Below the pieces are notes generated by a model that saw only the letters and a list, made by a program, of their open reading frames with translations, did no database searches and had not been told where the DNA came from. The position numbers and the translations under genes were made by a program. 64,000 nt of DNA from Okapia johnstoni (lineage: Eukaryota; Chordata; Mammalia; Artiodactyla; Giraffidae). Of the stretch, positions 11,834 to 23,876 are shown piece after piece. Position 1 is the first letter of the stretch, and each line of letters begins with the position of its first letter. The stretch lies in assembly GCA_024291935.2 (NCBI GenBank), contig CM044316.1, positions 75,222,501-75,286,500 on the forward strand, given 5' to 3'.

Positions 11834-12311
11834 TGTTAGGCACAAAATGTCCCCACAGATGTCCACACCCTCATCCCATGTGAATTTTACCTTACATTTC
11901 AAAAGACTATGCAAGTGGGGTCAGGGGTGTAGACCTTGAGATGAGATTACCCTGAATTATTCTTGACCGCATCTATGCATTTGGACCCTTAAAAGTGGAA
12001 AATCTTGCCTGTCTGATCAGAGAAAAAGGTGTAGCTACTTAACAATAGTCAAATAGGTGCAAATTGGGTGACTAAAGATGGAGAGAGGAGCTGTGAGTCA
12101 AGGAATACAGGCAAATTTTATAAGGTGGAAAAGGTATGAAGAAATAAATTCCACTAGAGCCTCCGGAAGAAACAAATCTTGTTGGCATCTTGATTTTAGC
12201 ACATGAGACCCACGTCAAACTTCTAACCTACAGCATTATAAGATCAAGTTCTATTTTTTAATACTCTGAATTTGCAGTAATTGGTTAATGCATCAGTAGG
12301 AAACTAACACA
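11834..12311 (+). mobile_element. MLT1-like ERVL-MaLR solo LTR
   Basis: Begins 'tgttaggcacaaaatgtcccc' and ends 'taggaaactaacaca'. It has the MaLR landmarks 'gatgtccacaccctcatccc', 'accttgagatgagattaccc', 'gagcctccggaag' and 'accttcttg'-like text before the end. It lies within, and so is younger than, the L1M relic. Confidence 0.75.
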
Positions 12312-12419
12312 AGATTTTTTTTTTATTTTCATCCATAATACAAGCATGTGTCAGTAGTTAGCTCATTTTTGCTGCTGAATAGTGTTTCATTTCTTGATAT
12401 GAAAATGCCAAATGGTCTT

Positions 12420-12677
12420 TCAAAGTAGCTGAGTAATATATGAGAGTCCCCTCTCCCCACATTTGCTGACATTTGTTATCACTTGTCTTTTTATAACAGC
12501 AATTATAGAGAGTGTGAAATGGCATCTTGTTTTGTACTTAATTTGTATTTCTTTAACGGCTAATAATTTTGAACATCTTTTTTCATGATTATTAGGCATT
12601 TGTATCTCTTCTTTGGTTAAATGTGTTTTCATATCTTTTGCCCATTTTTGATTGAATCCTTTGTTTCTTATTCTCAA
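12420..12677 (-). pseudogene. L1 ORF2 C-terminal remnant
   Basis: 85 codons matching the region of L1 ORF2 after the reverse transcriptase: KWAKDMKTHLTKEEIQM, then a block like CHFTLSIIAVIKR, then CGERG. It belongs to the antisense L1M at 11523-12855. No catalytic residues are included and the frame is open by chance. Confidence 0.7.
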
Positions 12678-13066
12678 GTTCTAAGAGGTTTTTTTTTTAA
12701 AATAAATTCTAAACAAAAATCCTTTATCTGATAAGTATTTTCTCTGATTATGTATTTTTTATTAATGGTGTCTTTTGAAGTGGAAAATTTTGAATTTTAA
12801 TGAAATCTAATTTATTTTTTTGTCTTTTATGAATGCTGAATATGATAAATGTGTGCATTAGTATATGCCTAGATCTATATTTGCCAATTCATATAATTTT
12901 CTGTTTCTATGTAAGAATCATGGATGTCTTATTATGTCCAAAGATTATCATAGGCACTGTGTGGAATAAGGATGTTTGGACCTTTTCTGCTGCCTTATCT
13001 AAATAATAAGTAGAAACGAAAGTTGAGATAACCATCCCCTCAAAAGTTAAGACCATATGGTCTTTG

Positions 13067-13394
13067 TGATTCCCTGGTAGCTCAGCTGGTAAAGAATCCA
13101 CCTGCAATGCAGGAGACTCTGGTTCAATTCCTGGGTTGAAAAATTACCCTAGAGAAGGGATAGGCTACCCACTCCAGTATTCTTGGTCTTCCCTGGTGGC
13201 TGAGATGGTAAGAATCTGCCTGCAATGCAGGAGACCTGGGCTTGATCCCTGGGTTGGGAAGATCCCCTAGAGGAGGGTGTGGCAACCCAGTCCAGTATTC
13301 TTGCCTGGAGAATCCCCATCGACAAAAGAGCCTGGTGGGCTACAGACCATGGGGTCACAAAGAGTTGGGCATGACTGAGTGACTAAGTACAGCA
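13067..13394 (+). mobile_element. Tandem Bov-tA pair (partial plus full)
   Basis: The first unit, 13067-13186, has a full tRNA-like head but stops after 'ccagtattcttgg'. The second, 13187-13394, starts again with 'tcttccctggtggctgag' and runs to 'catgactgagtgactaag'. Head-to-tail with no spacer. A similar dimer on the other strand lies at 52906-53208. Confidence 0.9.
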
Positions 13395-15188
13395 CTTCTG
13401 TATATGAGGGCCTCAATTCAAACCCAGAGCATCATCAAGTAAAAATATATCATATGTCCTAAAATAGCCTTCCTCTCTATAGATCAGCTAACGATCTTGA
13501 AACTTCCTCTGAAACTTAAGTATGCTTCATCCAGAAAATATATGTTCCTATAATCTGTAAAACCATGCTGTTTAATATTCCCCCAAACAATATATTCAAG
13601 TTGACCATGATATGGCTGTTTCCAACTTTATCCCCATTAGAAAAAGGAGAGTGGCTGGTGATAGAGACAGGGATGGGGGAGTGGCAGAGAGAGAGAGACA
13701 AAGAGAGAGGAGGATCTTACCAACCTGGTAGTTTCTATACTGTACAAAAATTAATTGGATTACCTGTCCTGCATGCTGTCAAATGTCTCCTTTACAAACA
13801 TTCATAACATTCATTGTGAAGGTGTTTTTAAAATGTGTAGTCCAACTGGTTTGTTCTAAGCGTCTCATTTTGAATGACAGCTCAATAGATGACATATCTT
13901 TTTAAAATGGTTTGAATATTTCATGGTATGATTATTAATCCACTATAATAATCAGACATCTTTATCATTCATTATTATATGCTCCATTCAGTCATCTCAT
14001 TAATTTATCCATCTTAACTTTAACAAGTATTGCTACAAGTAAGAGATTAAATATTAGATGTGAGTTAAATTTCTAGTTTAATAGATGAGAATTTCTCTAA
14101 TCCAGCTGGAAGATTTTCAATTCCTGTTTGGTATGTATTATTTATAATGTCAAGTAAACATCCAAAGAGGAAAATATCTTTAGATGAGGTCACTGATGAA
14201 AAATATTGTTAAGTTTACTCTTAATTCCTCTTTCTAAACATTTACTACTACTGTGCAATGGGATGTGTAATGTTATAATGTTGGACATTAGAAAAACTGG
14301 GAGAGAATAAGAAATATTGTGCCATGTGTAGTAGAAGCTACAGACAGAACATTTTGTGGAAAAATATTCCTCAGAATTAGTTTTTATGTATAGCAATTTT
14401 TACTTCTATAAAATTGTTATGTGTGCCCAAACCAATAAAACCTACAATATTTTCTAAGTAAAGTGATTTCTCTCTAGAAATCATATTAGCCAGGTGACAT
14501 TATGGATGGCATAGCTACTGGTCAATGCTCCTGTACCAGTAAGAATAAATGGAAAATCCTTAATAATACTCTCACTTCATATAGTTAAATAGAAATTTTC
14601 AATTCCATTAATTTTTTTAGACCACCTATAAAATACCTATCATATCTTCCTGCTCCTTTGTTTTATTTGATTCCCCCCTCCATCTCAGTTTGTTTCTTTT
14701 ACCTTTACACTTAAAAAAATGTATTTTGTTGTTGTGATTAACTCATAGCACAGTAGGATATTTTCAACTTTGTTAAACAATATTAATTAATCCAGTTATT
14801 ATTTTTACTGAAGTCAGTAATACACACTAACCAGTGAACATTAAATGGACTATGAATTCTAAGGATAATTTGACTCAAATATCTTTCCATAACATGCCCT
14901 GGGAAAGATGTGAAATGTAAGTAGTACAATGTCTAGTTGTGAGTGTCCAGAGATGTAACTCAGGAAACCATTATATGAAATTGTGCCTTAGGGTCCAATA
15001 TAGGCAGAGTGAAAAATATACTCACATCTTCCATTTGTTGCTGTGTGTCTGTTTGATCTAAAGAAAGGCCTTTGACTGCATCAAAGTATACATTCCTCAA
15101 GGAGTGACTTTTATCAACTATTTTTTCAAGGTTGTATCTTTTATGCCATATTGGTTTATACTTTTGTCTTTAGTTTCATGAAGTTTCT
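13395..15188. other. Unassigned intergenic DNA
   Basis: AT-rich, with a short GA repeat at about 13685-13712. No gene or repeat recognised over about 1.8 kb. Confidence 0.5.
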
Positions 15189-15198
15189 GTGCTAATAT

Positions 15199-15318
15199 GT
15201 GTGTTAGTCACTCAGTCGTGTCTGACTGTGACCCCATGGACTGCAGCCCGCCAAGCTCCTCTGTCCATGGAATTCTCCAGGCAAGAATACTGGAGTGGGT
15301 TGTCATTTCCTTCTCCAG
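15199..15318 (-). mobile_element. Bov-A monomer with clear target duplication
   Basis: About 120 bp of Bov-A body only, with no tRNA-like head. Flanked by the 10-bp duplication gtgctaatat (15189-15198 and 15319-15328), so the headless monomer inserted as such. Confidence 0.92.
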
Positions 15319-15328
15319 TGCTAATATA

Positions 15329-15930
15329 GATAACTTGAATTAGCCATATTTCAAAGACACATCTAATTAATATAACCAAAAAAAAACTAATCATATAATT
15401 TATATAAAAAGAGCTTTGAGCATCACCTGAAGATGTTACACATGGCATTTTTCTCTACATACAACCAATGTGGCTATATGCATATAGATTATTTTCTAAG
15501 AGCTGAACATAAACAATAAAGATTATTATGCTTTTCATAGTACCAGAGTGAAGGAAAATACTATTTAATACTTATTTTGGAATCATCCTCTGAATCAATC
15601 TAAGCAAATCCATTCCCAAGGTGGTTCTGAAATGGGCTTTAATTGATATTCGGTATGGAAATATGAACGTCAGTGTAGCACCCACATCTGTCACATCTTT
15701 CTTGATACTCACTCACATCTCTATGGCTGAGTTTCTCCCTTTATTAGGGAAAGCCATGCTGTCCCCCTAAGAGTACAGGTAACAAGTGCAACATGCCAAC
15801 ATTTCTGTAGGAACATTTCTCAACCAATGAACCTTTATAAATGGTGTATAATTACCCCTACCTATCTCATATCTCAGATAGGATATTCCTGAAGTATGTG
15901 TTATGCACCTCTTCGCAAAATTTTCTAGCA
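15329..15930. other. Unassigned, possibly ERV-derived
   Basis: No feature recognised. It lies downstream, in minus-strand sense, of the ERV pol relic and may be more of the same decayed element. Confidence 0.4.
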
Positions 15931-15944
15931 GAATTATTTTCTAG

Positions 15945-16350
15945 TCATCCACTGTGGTAACTGTAAACTTTTATTATTTTCCTTGTCTCCTGCGGCAAAA
16001 AATCGGCCTTTTTCTTAGTGGTAGAGGTTGCCAAGTGTAATAATTTGTCCTTCACTTTCGAATGATATCTTGGAATGCTCCAGATCATTGGACCCTTAAC
16101 AAATGAATCAATGTGGTTGGTTTCCTGAATATCTGTACAAGTATTTCCCATCTTCTGATAAACATATATCTCAGTTCATTAGGTCTAATAAATATGATGT
16201 CATCCACAAACTGCACCAGTGTGGTAAGCTGAAGAATGCTATAATTTAGGCCCTCATACTATATTATGATAGGCAGTAATTCTGTCAGGCAGTTCTGTTG
16301 ACATAGTGCTGAGTAACAAAACTCAGTGACATGGACCAATAACCATTTTT
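15945..16350 (-). pseudogene. Old endogenous retrovirus pol relic
   Basis: Minus-strand sequence resembles mammalian ERV-L-type pol. Near 16192-16212 the reverse complement encodes FVDD, the decayed form of the reverse-transcriptase catalytic YXDD box. It is followed at 15945-16151 by an open 68-codon stretch resembling the connection region after the palm. No LTRs, gag or env are visible nearby. The element is short and inactive. The call rests on motif recognition and could be wrong in family. Confidence 0.5.
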
Positions 16351-17165
16351 TTTTTTTGCTCTTACCTCAGTCAATCAGGTAATATTTGGATACCTACGTT
16401 GCACTCAATTAGCTTTACTCCTAGTAGTAGGAAAAGTTTCAGGCTGCTCCATATGTTTTTCAGTCTTTTAAAGCCAATGGGCTTCTAGGACATATTATTT
16501 TTTGGTAATAGCTGAAGTCCATACCCAACTCTGCAAACAGATTTCAGCACTGACATCCTATTGGCCAGAGTTATATGCCAAGTCTAACTTCAGTGGAAAA
16601 AAGTATTTTCCTTACATAATTATAGAGGATAATAAAAGAGAAATTATTAAACAGTAATCGAATCTATTATACATCCCAAACTCTCATTCAGTCATGGTGG
16701 CAAATTCAAGGTTCAGTTTCTTATGACTTAAAATCAGGTACAAATAAGATGCTTTTTGTTCCAGACAGCTATAAAGTGAAAGACATTGTTTTCTAGTAGC
16801 TGTTTTGTTACTGTTAAAATGGAGGTGGTGTTCTCCCTAGATAAGAAAATGAAGGACTTGTTTCTATGGAGCCAGAGACTTCTAGAAAACTCTATTCCTC
16901 TTCAATGATGTCAGCTTATTATCTAATCTGACAAGAAAAGTAAAAATAGTAATATTTTCCCTTTTTATTTTTTTTTTATTTATCACCCTTTATGGGTTTT
17001 CCAAGGAAAAGATCCAATATTAAACATGGATTTTGTTTTACACATACCTCAGATTGTGTTCTCTATATAAAGTCCTATTGATTTAGAAAAAAGCTATCTG
17101 TTCCTGGTTTTACTTTTGGAACTAAGATGCAAGCCATTAATCAATCAATCTTAATTCACTTTCTT
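16351..17165. other. Unassigned intergenic DNA
   Basis: No gene or repeat recognised. It may include more ERV-derived sequence adjoining the pol relic. Confidence 0.4.
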
Positions 17166-17346
17166 TACCTTAGCACTACTGGCATTTTGGGATGGAAAAT
17201 TCTGTGTTGTGGGGACTCCTCTGTGGATTGCAGGATATTTAGCAGCATTCCATACTCTACCCGCTAGGTGCCAACATTTACTCCCCAGTTATTACAGCCA
17301 AAAGTATCCCATAGTTTGCAAAATCACCCCAGTTGAGAACCTCTAG
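17166..17346. mobile_element. hAT/Charlie-type non-autonomous element
   Basis: Carries the recognisable blocks 'actactggcattttgggatgg', 'ttgtggggactcctctgtgg', 'atttagcagcattcc', 'ctctacccgctaggtgcc' and the terminal 'agttgagaacctct'. In consensus the last reads as a 'cagtggttctcaacc' terminus on the other strand. Old and diverged. Confidence 0.7.
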
Positions 17347-18482
17347 ACTCTGGCACTTTAGTTAAAACATAAAATAAGCTTGATGATGAGATAATCTCAA
17401 CTATAGTGAGAATTGTTCTTCCAAAAATCAAAGTTAACCAGTTAGGTAGCATTCTTCTTCTTCTTTTACTCTCTAAATCATGACAAAATGTTTCTGTATA
17501 CCTCACCTCTGCAAAAGTCAAATATCCAAATTACTCTATTTTCTAATGATAACTCAAAAAATATTGTCAAACAGGAAATTTATATGACTCTTTTCTGGTG
17601 CAAATCCAATAGTCACATAAACCAAACATAATAATAGATTTACATCTGCTTCAAGATGTTACATATAAAAAGATAATGAAATAAACCAAGGCAGGAAATG
17701 AGTGAAACAGTGCAGCGAGTAGAGAAGGCATTCTGAATCCAGACAGTCCTCAGAAGGTAGGATTCCATAAAGTATTAATTCAAAGTCATAGTGAGCTAAA
17801 GGCCACACATCGAGCTAGAGTAATATGTTAAAGTTAGCCGAGCTGCCAGGGATTTAAACCCAACAGTGTGTCTAAAGATAAGTATATGTCAAGTCAGAGA
17901 AAAGCTCTACCTCACCAATTCAGGTCTAGTGATTGATTTCCCAGTTCAGAATATGGTACAGTGTGGTCCACTTAGTAGATCTTGAAAATTACTAATAACA
18001 GTTTAATAAAAGATGAAGAAATAGTTGAATAAATATATTTCCTTAAAAACAAATAAATAAAGTGATGAATATGTGTCTTATAACCAGTGAAGGTTAGAAT
18101 AGAAATATAAGGGTATTCATAAAAGATGCACAAATTGAGGACAAAGAGAAATGAAATAATCTGCAAATTTAAGCAGTTTATGAGAAAAACAACTTATTAA
18201 TAAAAATATGTCCAATTTTTTTCTTCTGTTGTTATTTCCATTGCTCATTTCCTGGTTTAGACCAATAAAACATTTCTGATTCAGTACAGAAGAGAAAACA
18301 GTTTCTTTTCACCACATTAAAAAAAAAACAAAAAAGGCCAGTCACATCTCTACATATATTGCTAAGACAGTGCATTTTATCAGTGAATGAAGCTGACACC
18401 AAGATTAAGTACAGTTTTTCAAAAACACACTGTTTCTCAATATCAGGTATTTTGTTTGGCTCATTTGAGGAATTAACTGTAT
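17347..18482. other. Unassigned, with a possible MIR fragment
   Basis: About 17805-17880 ('gccgagctgccagggatttaa' and neighbours) looks like an antisense MIR piece, low confidence. The rest is unrecognised. Confidence 0.4.
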
Positions 18483-20299
18483 AGCCATTTCTTTATTGTG
18501 ATCCTCTTTGCATGAGATGTTCCCTTAGTATCTCCAATTTTCTTGAAGTGATCTCTAGCTATTCCCATTAAGTTGTTTTCCTCTATTTCTTTGCATTGTT
18601 CACTTAAAAAGGCTTCCTTATCTCTCTTTGTTATTTTCTGGAACTCTGCATTCAATTGAGTATATCTTTCCCTTTCTCCTTTGACAGACAGAAACCACAA
18701 GAACCTAACAGAATCAGAAGTGATTAAGAAGAGGGGGCAAGAATACACAGAAGAACTCTGAAAAAAAGGTCTTAATGATCTAGATAACCATGATGGTGAG
18801 GTCACTCACCTAGAGGCAGACATATTTGAGTGTGAAGTCAAGTGGGCCTTATGAAGCATTGCTACAGACAAAGCTAGTGGAGGTGATGGAATTCCAACTG
18901 AGCTATTTAAAATCCTAAAAGATGATGTTGATCAAGTGCTGCACTCAATATGCCAGAAAATTTGAAAAACTCAGAAATGGCCACAGGACTGGAAAAGGTC
19001 AGTTTTCATTCTAAACCCAAAGAAAGACAATGACATAAAAGGTTCAAACTACCATACAACCACACTCATTTCACACACCAACAAGATAATGCTTAAAATC
19101 CTTCAAGTCTCAAGAGTATGTGAACTGAGAACTTCCAGACATGCAAGCTGGATTTTGAAAAGGCAGAAAAACCAGAGATCAAATTGTCAACATCTGTGGA
19201 TCATAAAGAAAATTAAGGAATTCTATACTTCTGCTTCATTGACTATGCTAAAGTTTTTGAATGTGTGGATCACAGCATATTGTGGAAAATTCTTAAAAAG
19301 ATGAGAAACATGTATTCAGGTCAAGAAGCAACAGTTAGAACTAGACATAGAACAATACACTGGTTTCAAATTGGGAAAGGAGTATGTCAAGGCTGTATAC
19401 TGTCATCCTGCTTATTTTACATATATGCAGAGTACATTATGTCAAATGCTGAGTTGGATGAATCACAAGCTGGAATCAAGATTGCCCAGAGAAATAGCAA
19501 CAACCTCAGATATGCAGATGATACCACCCTAATGACAGAAAGTGAAGAGGAACTAACGAGCCTGTTGATGAGGGTGAAAGAGGAGAATGAAAAAGATGGC
19601 TTAAAACTCAGCATTCAAAAAACTAAGATCATGATATCTGTTCCCATTACTTCATGGCAAACAGAAGAGGAAAAAGTGGAAAAAGTGACAGATTTTATTT
19701 TCTTGGGCTCCTATATCATTGTGGATGGTGACTGCAGCCTTGAAATTAAAAGACACTTGCTCCTTGGGAGAAAAGCTATGACAAACCTAGACAGGGTATT
19801 AAAAAGAAAAGACATCACTTTGCCAATAAAGGTACATATAGTCAAAATTATGGCTTTTCCAGTAGTCGTGTACAGATGTGAGACTTGGACCATAAAGAAG
19901 GCTGAGCGCTGAAGAATTGACATATTCAAATTGTGGTGCTGGAGAAGACATTTGAGAGTCCCTTGGACAACAAGGAAATCAAATCAGTCAATCTTAAAGG
20001 AAGTCAACCCTGAATATTCATTAGAAGGACTGATGCTGAAGGTGAAGCCCCAACACTTTGGCAACCTGATGTGAAGAGCTCAAAAGACTCTTATGCTGGG
20101 AAAGACTTTAATGCTAGGTAAGATTGAGGGCAGGAGGAGAAGGGAGCAACAGAGCATGGGATGGTTGGATGGCATCATTGACTCAATGGACTTGAGATTG
20201 AGCAGACTACAGGTAATAGTGAAGGACAGGGCAGCTTGGCTTGCTGCAGTCCATGAGGTTGCAAAGAATCAGACGTGACTTAGAGACTCAACAACAACA
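18483..20299 (+). mobile_element. BovB LINE with inverted 5' segment
   Basis: 18483-18683 is antisense BovB (from 'atttctttattgtgatcctc' to 'tatctttccctttctccttt'). From 18684 the copy is sense BovB ('gacagaaaccacaagaacctaac') through the reverse transcriptase to an (aac)n tail at about 20299. The last bases of the inverted piece and the first of the sense piece are adjacent in the consensus, as expected for twin priming. About 33 bp is deleted near 19302. No clear outer target duplication seen. Confidence 0.9.
19265..19912 (+). pseudogene. BovB reverse transcriptase fragment, longest open frame in the window
   Basis: 215 codons of BovB ORF in sense. It contains GKGVCQGCILSSCLF (about residues 38-52), the catalytic YADD at 83-86 in LRYADDTTLMTES, then LSIQKTKIM, and the C-terminal region ending in WTIKKAER before a stop. 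A deletion removes part of the segment after the first Met (KKMRNMYSGQ is shortened compared with other copies here). The upstream half of the ORF is in other frames or inverted, so no active enzyme is possible. The start is arbitrary. Confidence 0.87.
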
Positions 20300-21616
20300 T
20301 GTAAAATAAATACATCTTTTAATTAAAAATACCTTTAAGATAGTGATTTCTCTCTGTTTCTTTATCTTATTAATAAGATGAATCAGATAAACCTATTAAT
20401 CTTTACTTTATTGATTAAACTTGCTAATAGAAACATTTTTTATTTTTTATAATTGATGCAAATATATCAGTTTTCCCATAAAAAGTCCCTGTATTTCATT
20501 CTTTTGGAATATTTTGTCTCCAGAATACTATTTATGAAACATCACAGTAGGAACTCAAATGCATATTTAACAAATCTGCATTCAGCTTCTATGAATTGGG
20601 TTTTCTATATAAGCATACATTTTAAAATTACAGATTTTGCCATAGAATAATGGTTTGGGACCATAACATACTCTCAAATAGTTGTGCCTAACTCCCTGGC
20701 ATTTAGGGAGCAACAGGACGTATATGTTATCAACTGTCTAAAGTAGGTTGTGGAAAGTGAGAACTGGTATGTTTTAAATTAAAATTGAATTCTTGAATTG
20801 TTAAATATTATCAAAACAGAAAAGAAATTCACGATCCAAAACATAAACTGAGTTAATCTATCAGTAGTCACAGTATTAGTAGTCAAAGTGAATTTATATT
20901 CAGTGTCTTCATGGAGGCTTTTTATCATGTGTTCAGGTTTTTAAACTGATTCTCAGCTCATCACCCACACCCAGTTTTGAAAGTGTGCCTTCAAAATGTT
21001 GTATTCTCAAGGAATCAAACTTGATTGTTATATAACACAGAATCATTCTAGTGTGAGAAATTTTAGGTTTTATCTTGAATTAATTTCTGTTCCACTGTGA
21101 GCAAATTATGTCCTACAATTCTTTTGAGGATTAGAACATTCTAGAGTGTCTTTTCTGCACAAAAGAAAATGTTAACATTAGGAAAATATAGAACAATTTA
21201 ACTACACACAAAAATATGAACTAAAATAATTGGAGAAATTATGAGATTGTTGATATAAAAACAAAAATTGTTTTTATTAAATCGCTGTCTTATAGAATCT
21301 ATTAAAATGTGGAGATATTTGCAAATTTTAAAGTAATGTGCTTATTGTTCATATTATAACTTTGTTTCAACTGCTGTTAATATAATTACAGATGGTAGTT
21401 TTTAACCAATTTCTGTAAGTTCTTCACTTTTTAAAATTTTGCAAATAAAGGTATAATTTTCCACCAGGAGGTTCTCTTCAAATATTTTTATGTTATGATT
21501 TGGACACATAAACAAGGTAATTGGTTCACTCCCTTTTCTCATCTCATAACTAAGTAGCAAAAAATATTCAAATAGTTTAAGTAATTACATAAATTAAGTG
21601 AAATATTCAGGAGTAA
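20300..21616. other. Unassigned AT-rich DNA
   Basis: About 1.3 kb in which I see no gene or repeat. Confidence 0.5.
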
Positions 21617-21838
21617 GGGCTTCCCTGGTGGCTTAGTGGTAAAGAATCTGCTTGCAATGCAGGAGACACAGGAGATGCAAGTTAGACACCAGGGTCAGGA
21701 AGATGCCCTGGGGAAGGAAACGGCAACCCACTCTGGTATTCTTGCCTGGAGAATCCCATGGACAGGAAGCCAAGCTGACGACAGTCTACGAGGTCACAAA
21801 GAGTCAGATAGGACTGAAGCACTTAGCACACAGCACAC
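21617..21838 (+). mobile_element. Bov-tA SINE with short internal insertion
   Basis: Starts 'gggcttccctggtggcttag' and ends near 'gcacttagcacacagc'. The head carries a small duplicated 'caggagacacaggagatgc'. Weak target duplication around 'caggagtaa'/'caggaatga'. Confidence 0.9.
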
Positions 21839-21861
21839 AGGAATGATGTTGTATTTAATAC

Positions 21862-22988
21862 TCAGTTCAGTTCAGTCGCTCCGTCGTGTCCAACTCTTTG
21901 CGGTCCCATGAATTGCAGCATGCCAGGCCTCCCTGTCCATCACCAGCTCCCGGAGTTTACCCAAACTCATGTCCATCAAGTCAGTAATGCCGTCAAACCA
22001 TCTCATCCTCTGTCTTCCCCTTCTCCTCCTGCCCCCAATCCTTCCCAGCATCAGGGTCTTTTCAAATGAGTCAACTCTTCGTACGAGGTGGCCAAAGTAC
22101 TAGAGTTTCAGCTTCAACATCAGTCCTTCCATTGAACAGCCAGGACTGATCTCCTTTAGGATGGACTGGTTGGATCTCCTTGCTGTCCAAGGGACTCTCA
22201 AGAGTCTTCTCCAACACCACAGTTCAAAAGCACCAATTCTTCGTCGCTCAGCTTTCTTCACAGTCCAACACTCACATCCATACATGACTACTGGAAAAAC
22301 CATAGCCTTGACTAGATGGACTTTGTTGACAAAGTAATGTCTCTGCTTTTTAATATGCTGTCTAGGTTGGTCATAACTTTCTTTCCAAGGAGTAAGCGTC
22401 TTTAAATTTCATGGCTTCAATCACCATCTGCAGTGATTTTGGAGCCCAGAAAAATAAAGTCAGCCACTGTTTCCACTGTTTCCCCATCTATCTGCCATGA
22501 AGTGATGGGACCATATGCTATGATCTTAGTTTTCTGAATGTTGAGCTTTAAGCCAACTTTTTAACTCTCCTCTTTCACTTTCATCAAGAGGCTCTTTAGT
22601 TCTTCTTCACTTTCTGCCATAAGGGTGGTGTCATCTGCATATCTGAGGTTATTGATATTTCTCCCAGAAATCTTGATTGCAGCTTGTGTTCCTCCAGCCC
22701 AGAGTTTCTCATGATGTACTCTGCATATAAGTTAAATAAGCAGGGTGACAATATACAGCCTTGACGTACTCCTTTTCCTATTTGGAACCAGTCTGGTGTT
22801 CCATGTCCAGTTCTAACTGTTGCTTCCTGACCTGCATGCAGGTTTCTCAAGAGGCAGGTCAGGTGGTCTGGTATTCCCATCTCTCTCAGAATTTTCCACA
22901 GTTTATTGTGATCCACACAGTCAAAGGTTTTGGCATAGTCAATAAAGCAGAAATAGATGTTTTTCTGGAACTCTCTTGCTTTTTCGAC
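21862..22988 (-). mobile_element. BovB LINE, 5'-truncated, relatively young
   Basis: Antisense: (cagtt)n tail at 21862, collinear through the 3' domain and reverse transcriptase to 'ctctcttgctttttcgac', where it stops. Length and class are close to the copies at 7988 and 59899. Confidence 0.95.
22596..22916 (-). pseudogene. BovB reverse transcriptase fragment, frameshifted before YADD
   Basis: 106 codons beginning in the MDHNKLW block, with GKGVRQGCILSPCLFNLYAEYIM at about residues 47-69. The frame shifts just after NSGLEE, so the YADD coding bases, still present at about 22630-22650, are read out of frame. No Met start of its own. Confidence 0.82.
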
Positions 22989-23045
22989 ATTACTTTTTTG
23001 TAAAAGACAAGAGTGAGAAAGAGGAGCATCTCACTAAGGAAAGGC

Positions 23046-23205
23046 ATGCTCAATTGCTCAGTCGTATCTGACTCTTTCCAGTCCCATGGACTATAGCCCG
23101 CCAGGCGACTATTTAAAGCACTATTTCTAATGCTCGGTTGCTAGTCCAAAGGGCCGCATAGTCGGACATGACTGAGTGACTAAGTGACATGACTGAGTGA
23201 CACAT
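23046..23205. mobile_element. Inverted pair of Bov SINE fragments
   Basis: 23046-23106 is antisense Bov-A ('gctcagtcgtatctgactc' to 'tatagcccgccagg'). 23146-23205 is sense tail ('gcatagtcggacatgactg', with 'catgactgagtgac' repeated). They face each other across about 40 bp. Confidence 0.75.
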
Positions 23206-23610
23206 TTGAAAAAAAACACATAGATTTATGTGCTTTTTTTTTATGAATTGTTTCCAGAATGCATGTTTCAAATAAAAGTTTACTCCAGAAATAATTTTCA
23301 TTAAATAAGAAAGTATTTTATAATATCTCAACTCCATTCCATTCATAGCCATTGCATATTTTTATGTTGTCCTGTCTGACTGCTAAATATCTCAAAATGA
23401 ATATAATTCAAACAACTACATTTACATATATTCACAAGCTCACTTTTGCAGTAAACTTGCTAGTCATCTGTAGTTTTCTTCTTATAATTTTAATATGAGC
23501 CTGCTAGGGGTAGACTTTTAACATCAACGTATTTTTTTTTTCTTTTAGAGAAATTTAAAATAAAAATTAAAATATCTGCAAACACATGAAAAGTCAGCCT
23601 TGGAAAAGTT

Positions 23611-23818
23611 AGTGCTGTGCTGTGCTTAGTCACTCACTCGTGTCCAACTCTTTGCGACCCCATGCACTATAGCCCACCAGGCTCCTCTGTCCATGGTATT
23701 TTCCAGGCAAGAATGCTGGAGTGGGGTGCCATGCCCTCCTCCCAGGGATCTTTCCAACCCAGGGATTGAAACCAGGTCACCTGCTTGCAGGCGAATTCTT
23801 TAGCATCTGAACCACCAG
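23611..23818 (-). mobile_element. Bov-tA SINE with target duplication
   Basis: Antisense full-length type, flanked by ggaaaagtt at 23602-23610 and 23819-23827. (tgctg)n-like bases lie at its 3' tail. Confidence 0.93.
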
Positions 23819-23876
23819 GGAAAAGTTGATATTTGGTCTTACTCGCAAAAGGTCCTAAATGAATGGTAGAATTAAC

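Larger units (their letters stand above)
11523..12855 (-). mobile_element. Old L1M 3' end, split by an MLT1 LTR
   Basis: Antisense L1M. A T-run (the L1 poly-A) at 11523 is followed by 3' UTR blocks ('aaacactaatctactttctg', 'ggaatcataaaatacatgg'). After the LTR it resumes in ORF2 ('atgccaaatggtctttcaaag', 'tatctcttctttggttaaatg'). A piece of ORF2 is deleted near 12400. Confidence 0.8.

Noticed and set aside
13067..13394. Possible CRISPR-like or satellite repeat
   Set aside because: Only two units, each a known SINE with a tRNA-like head. No regular spacers.
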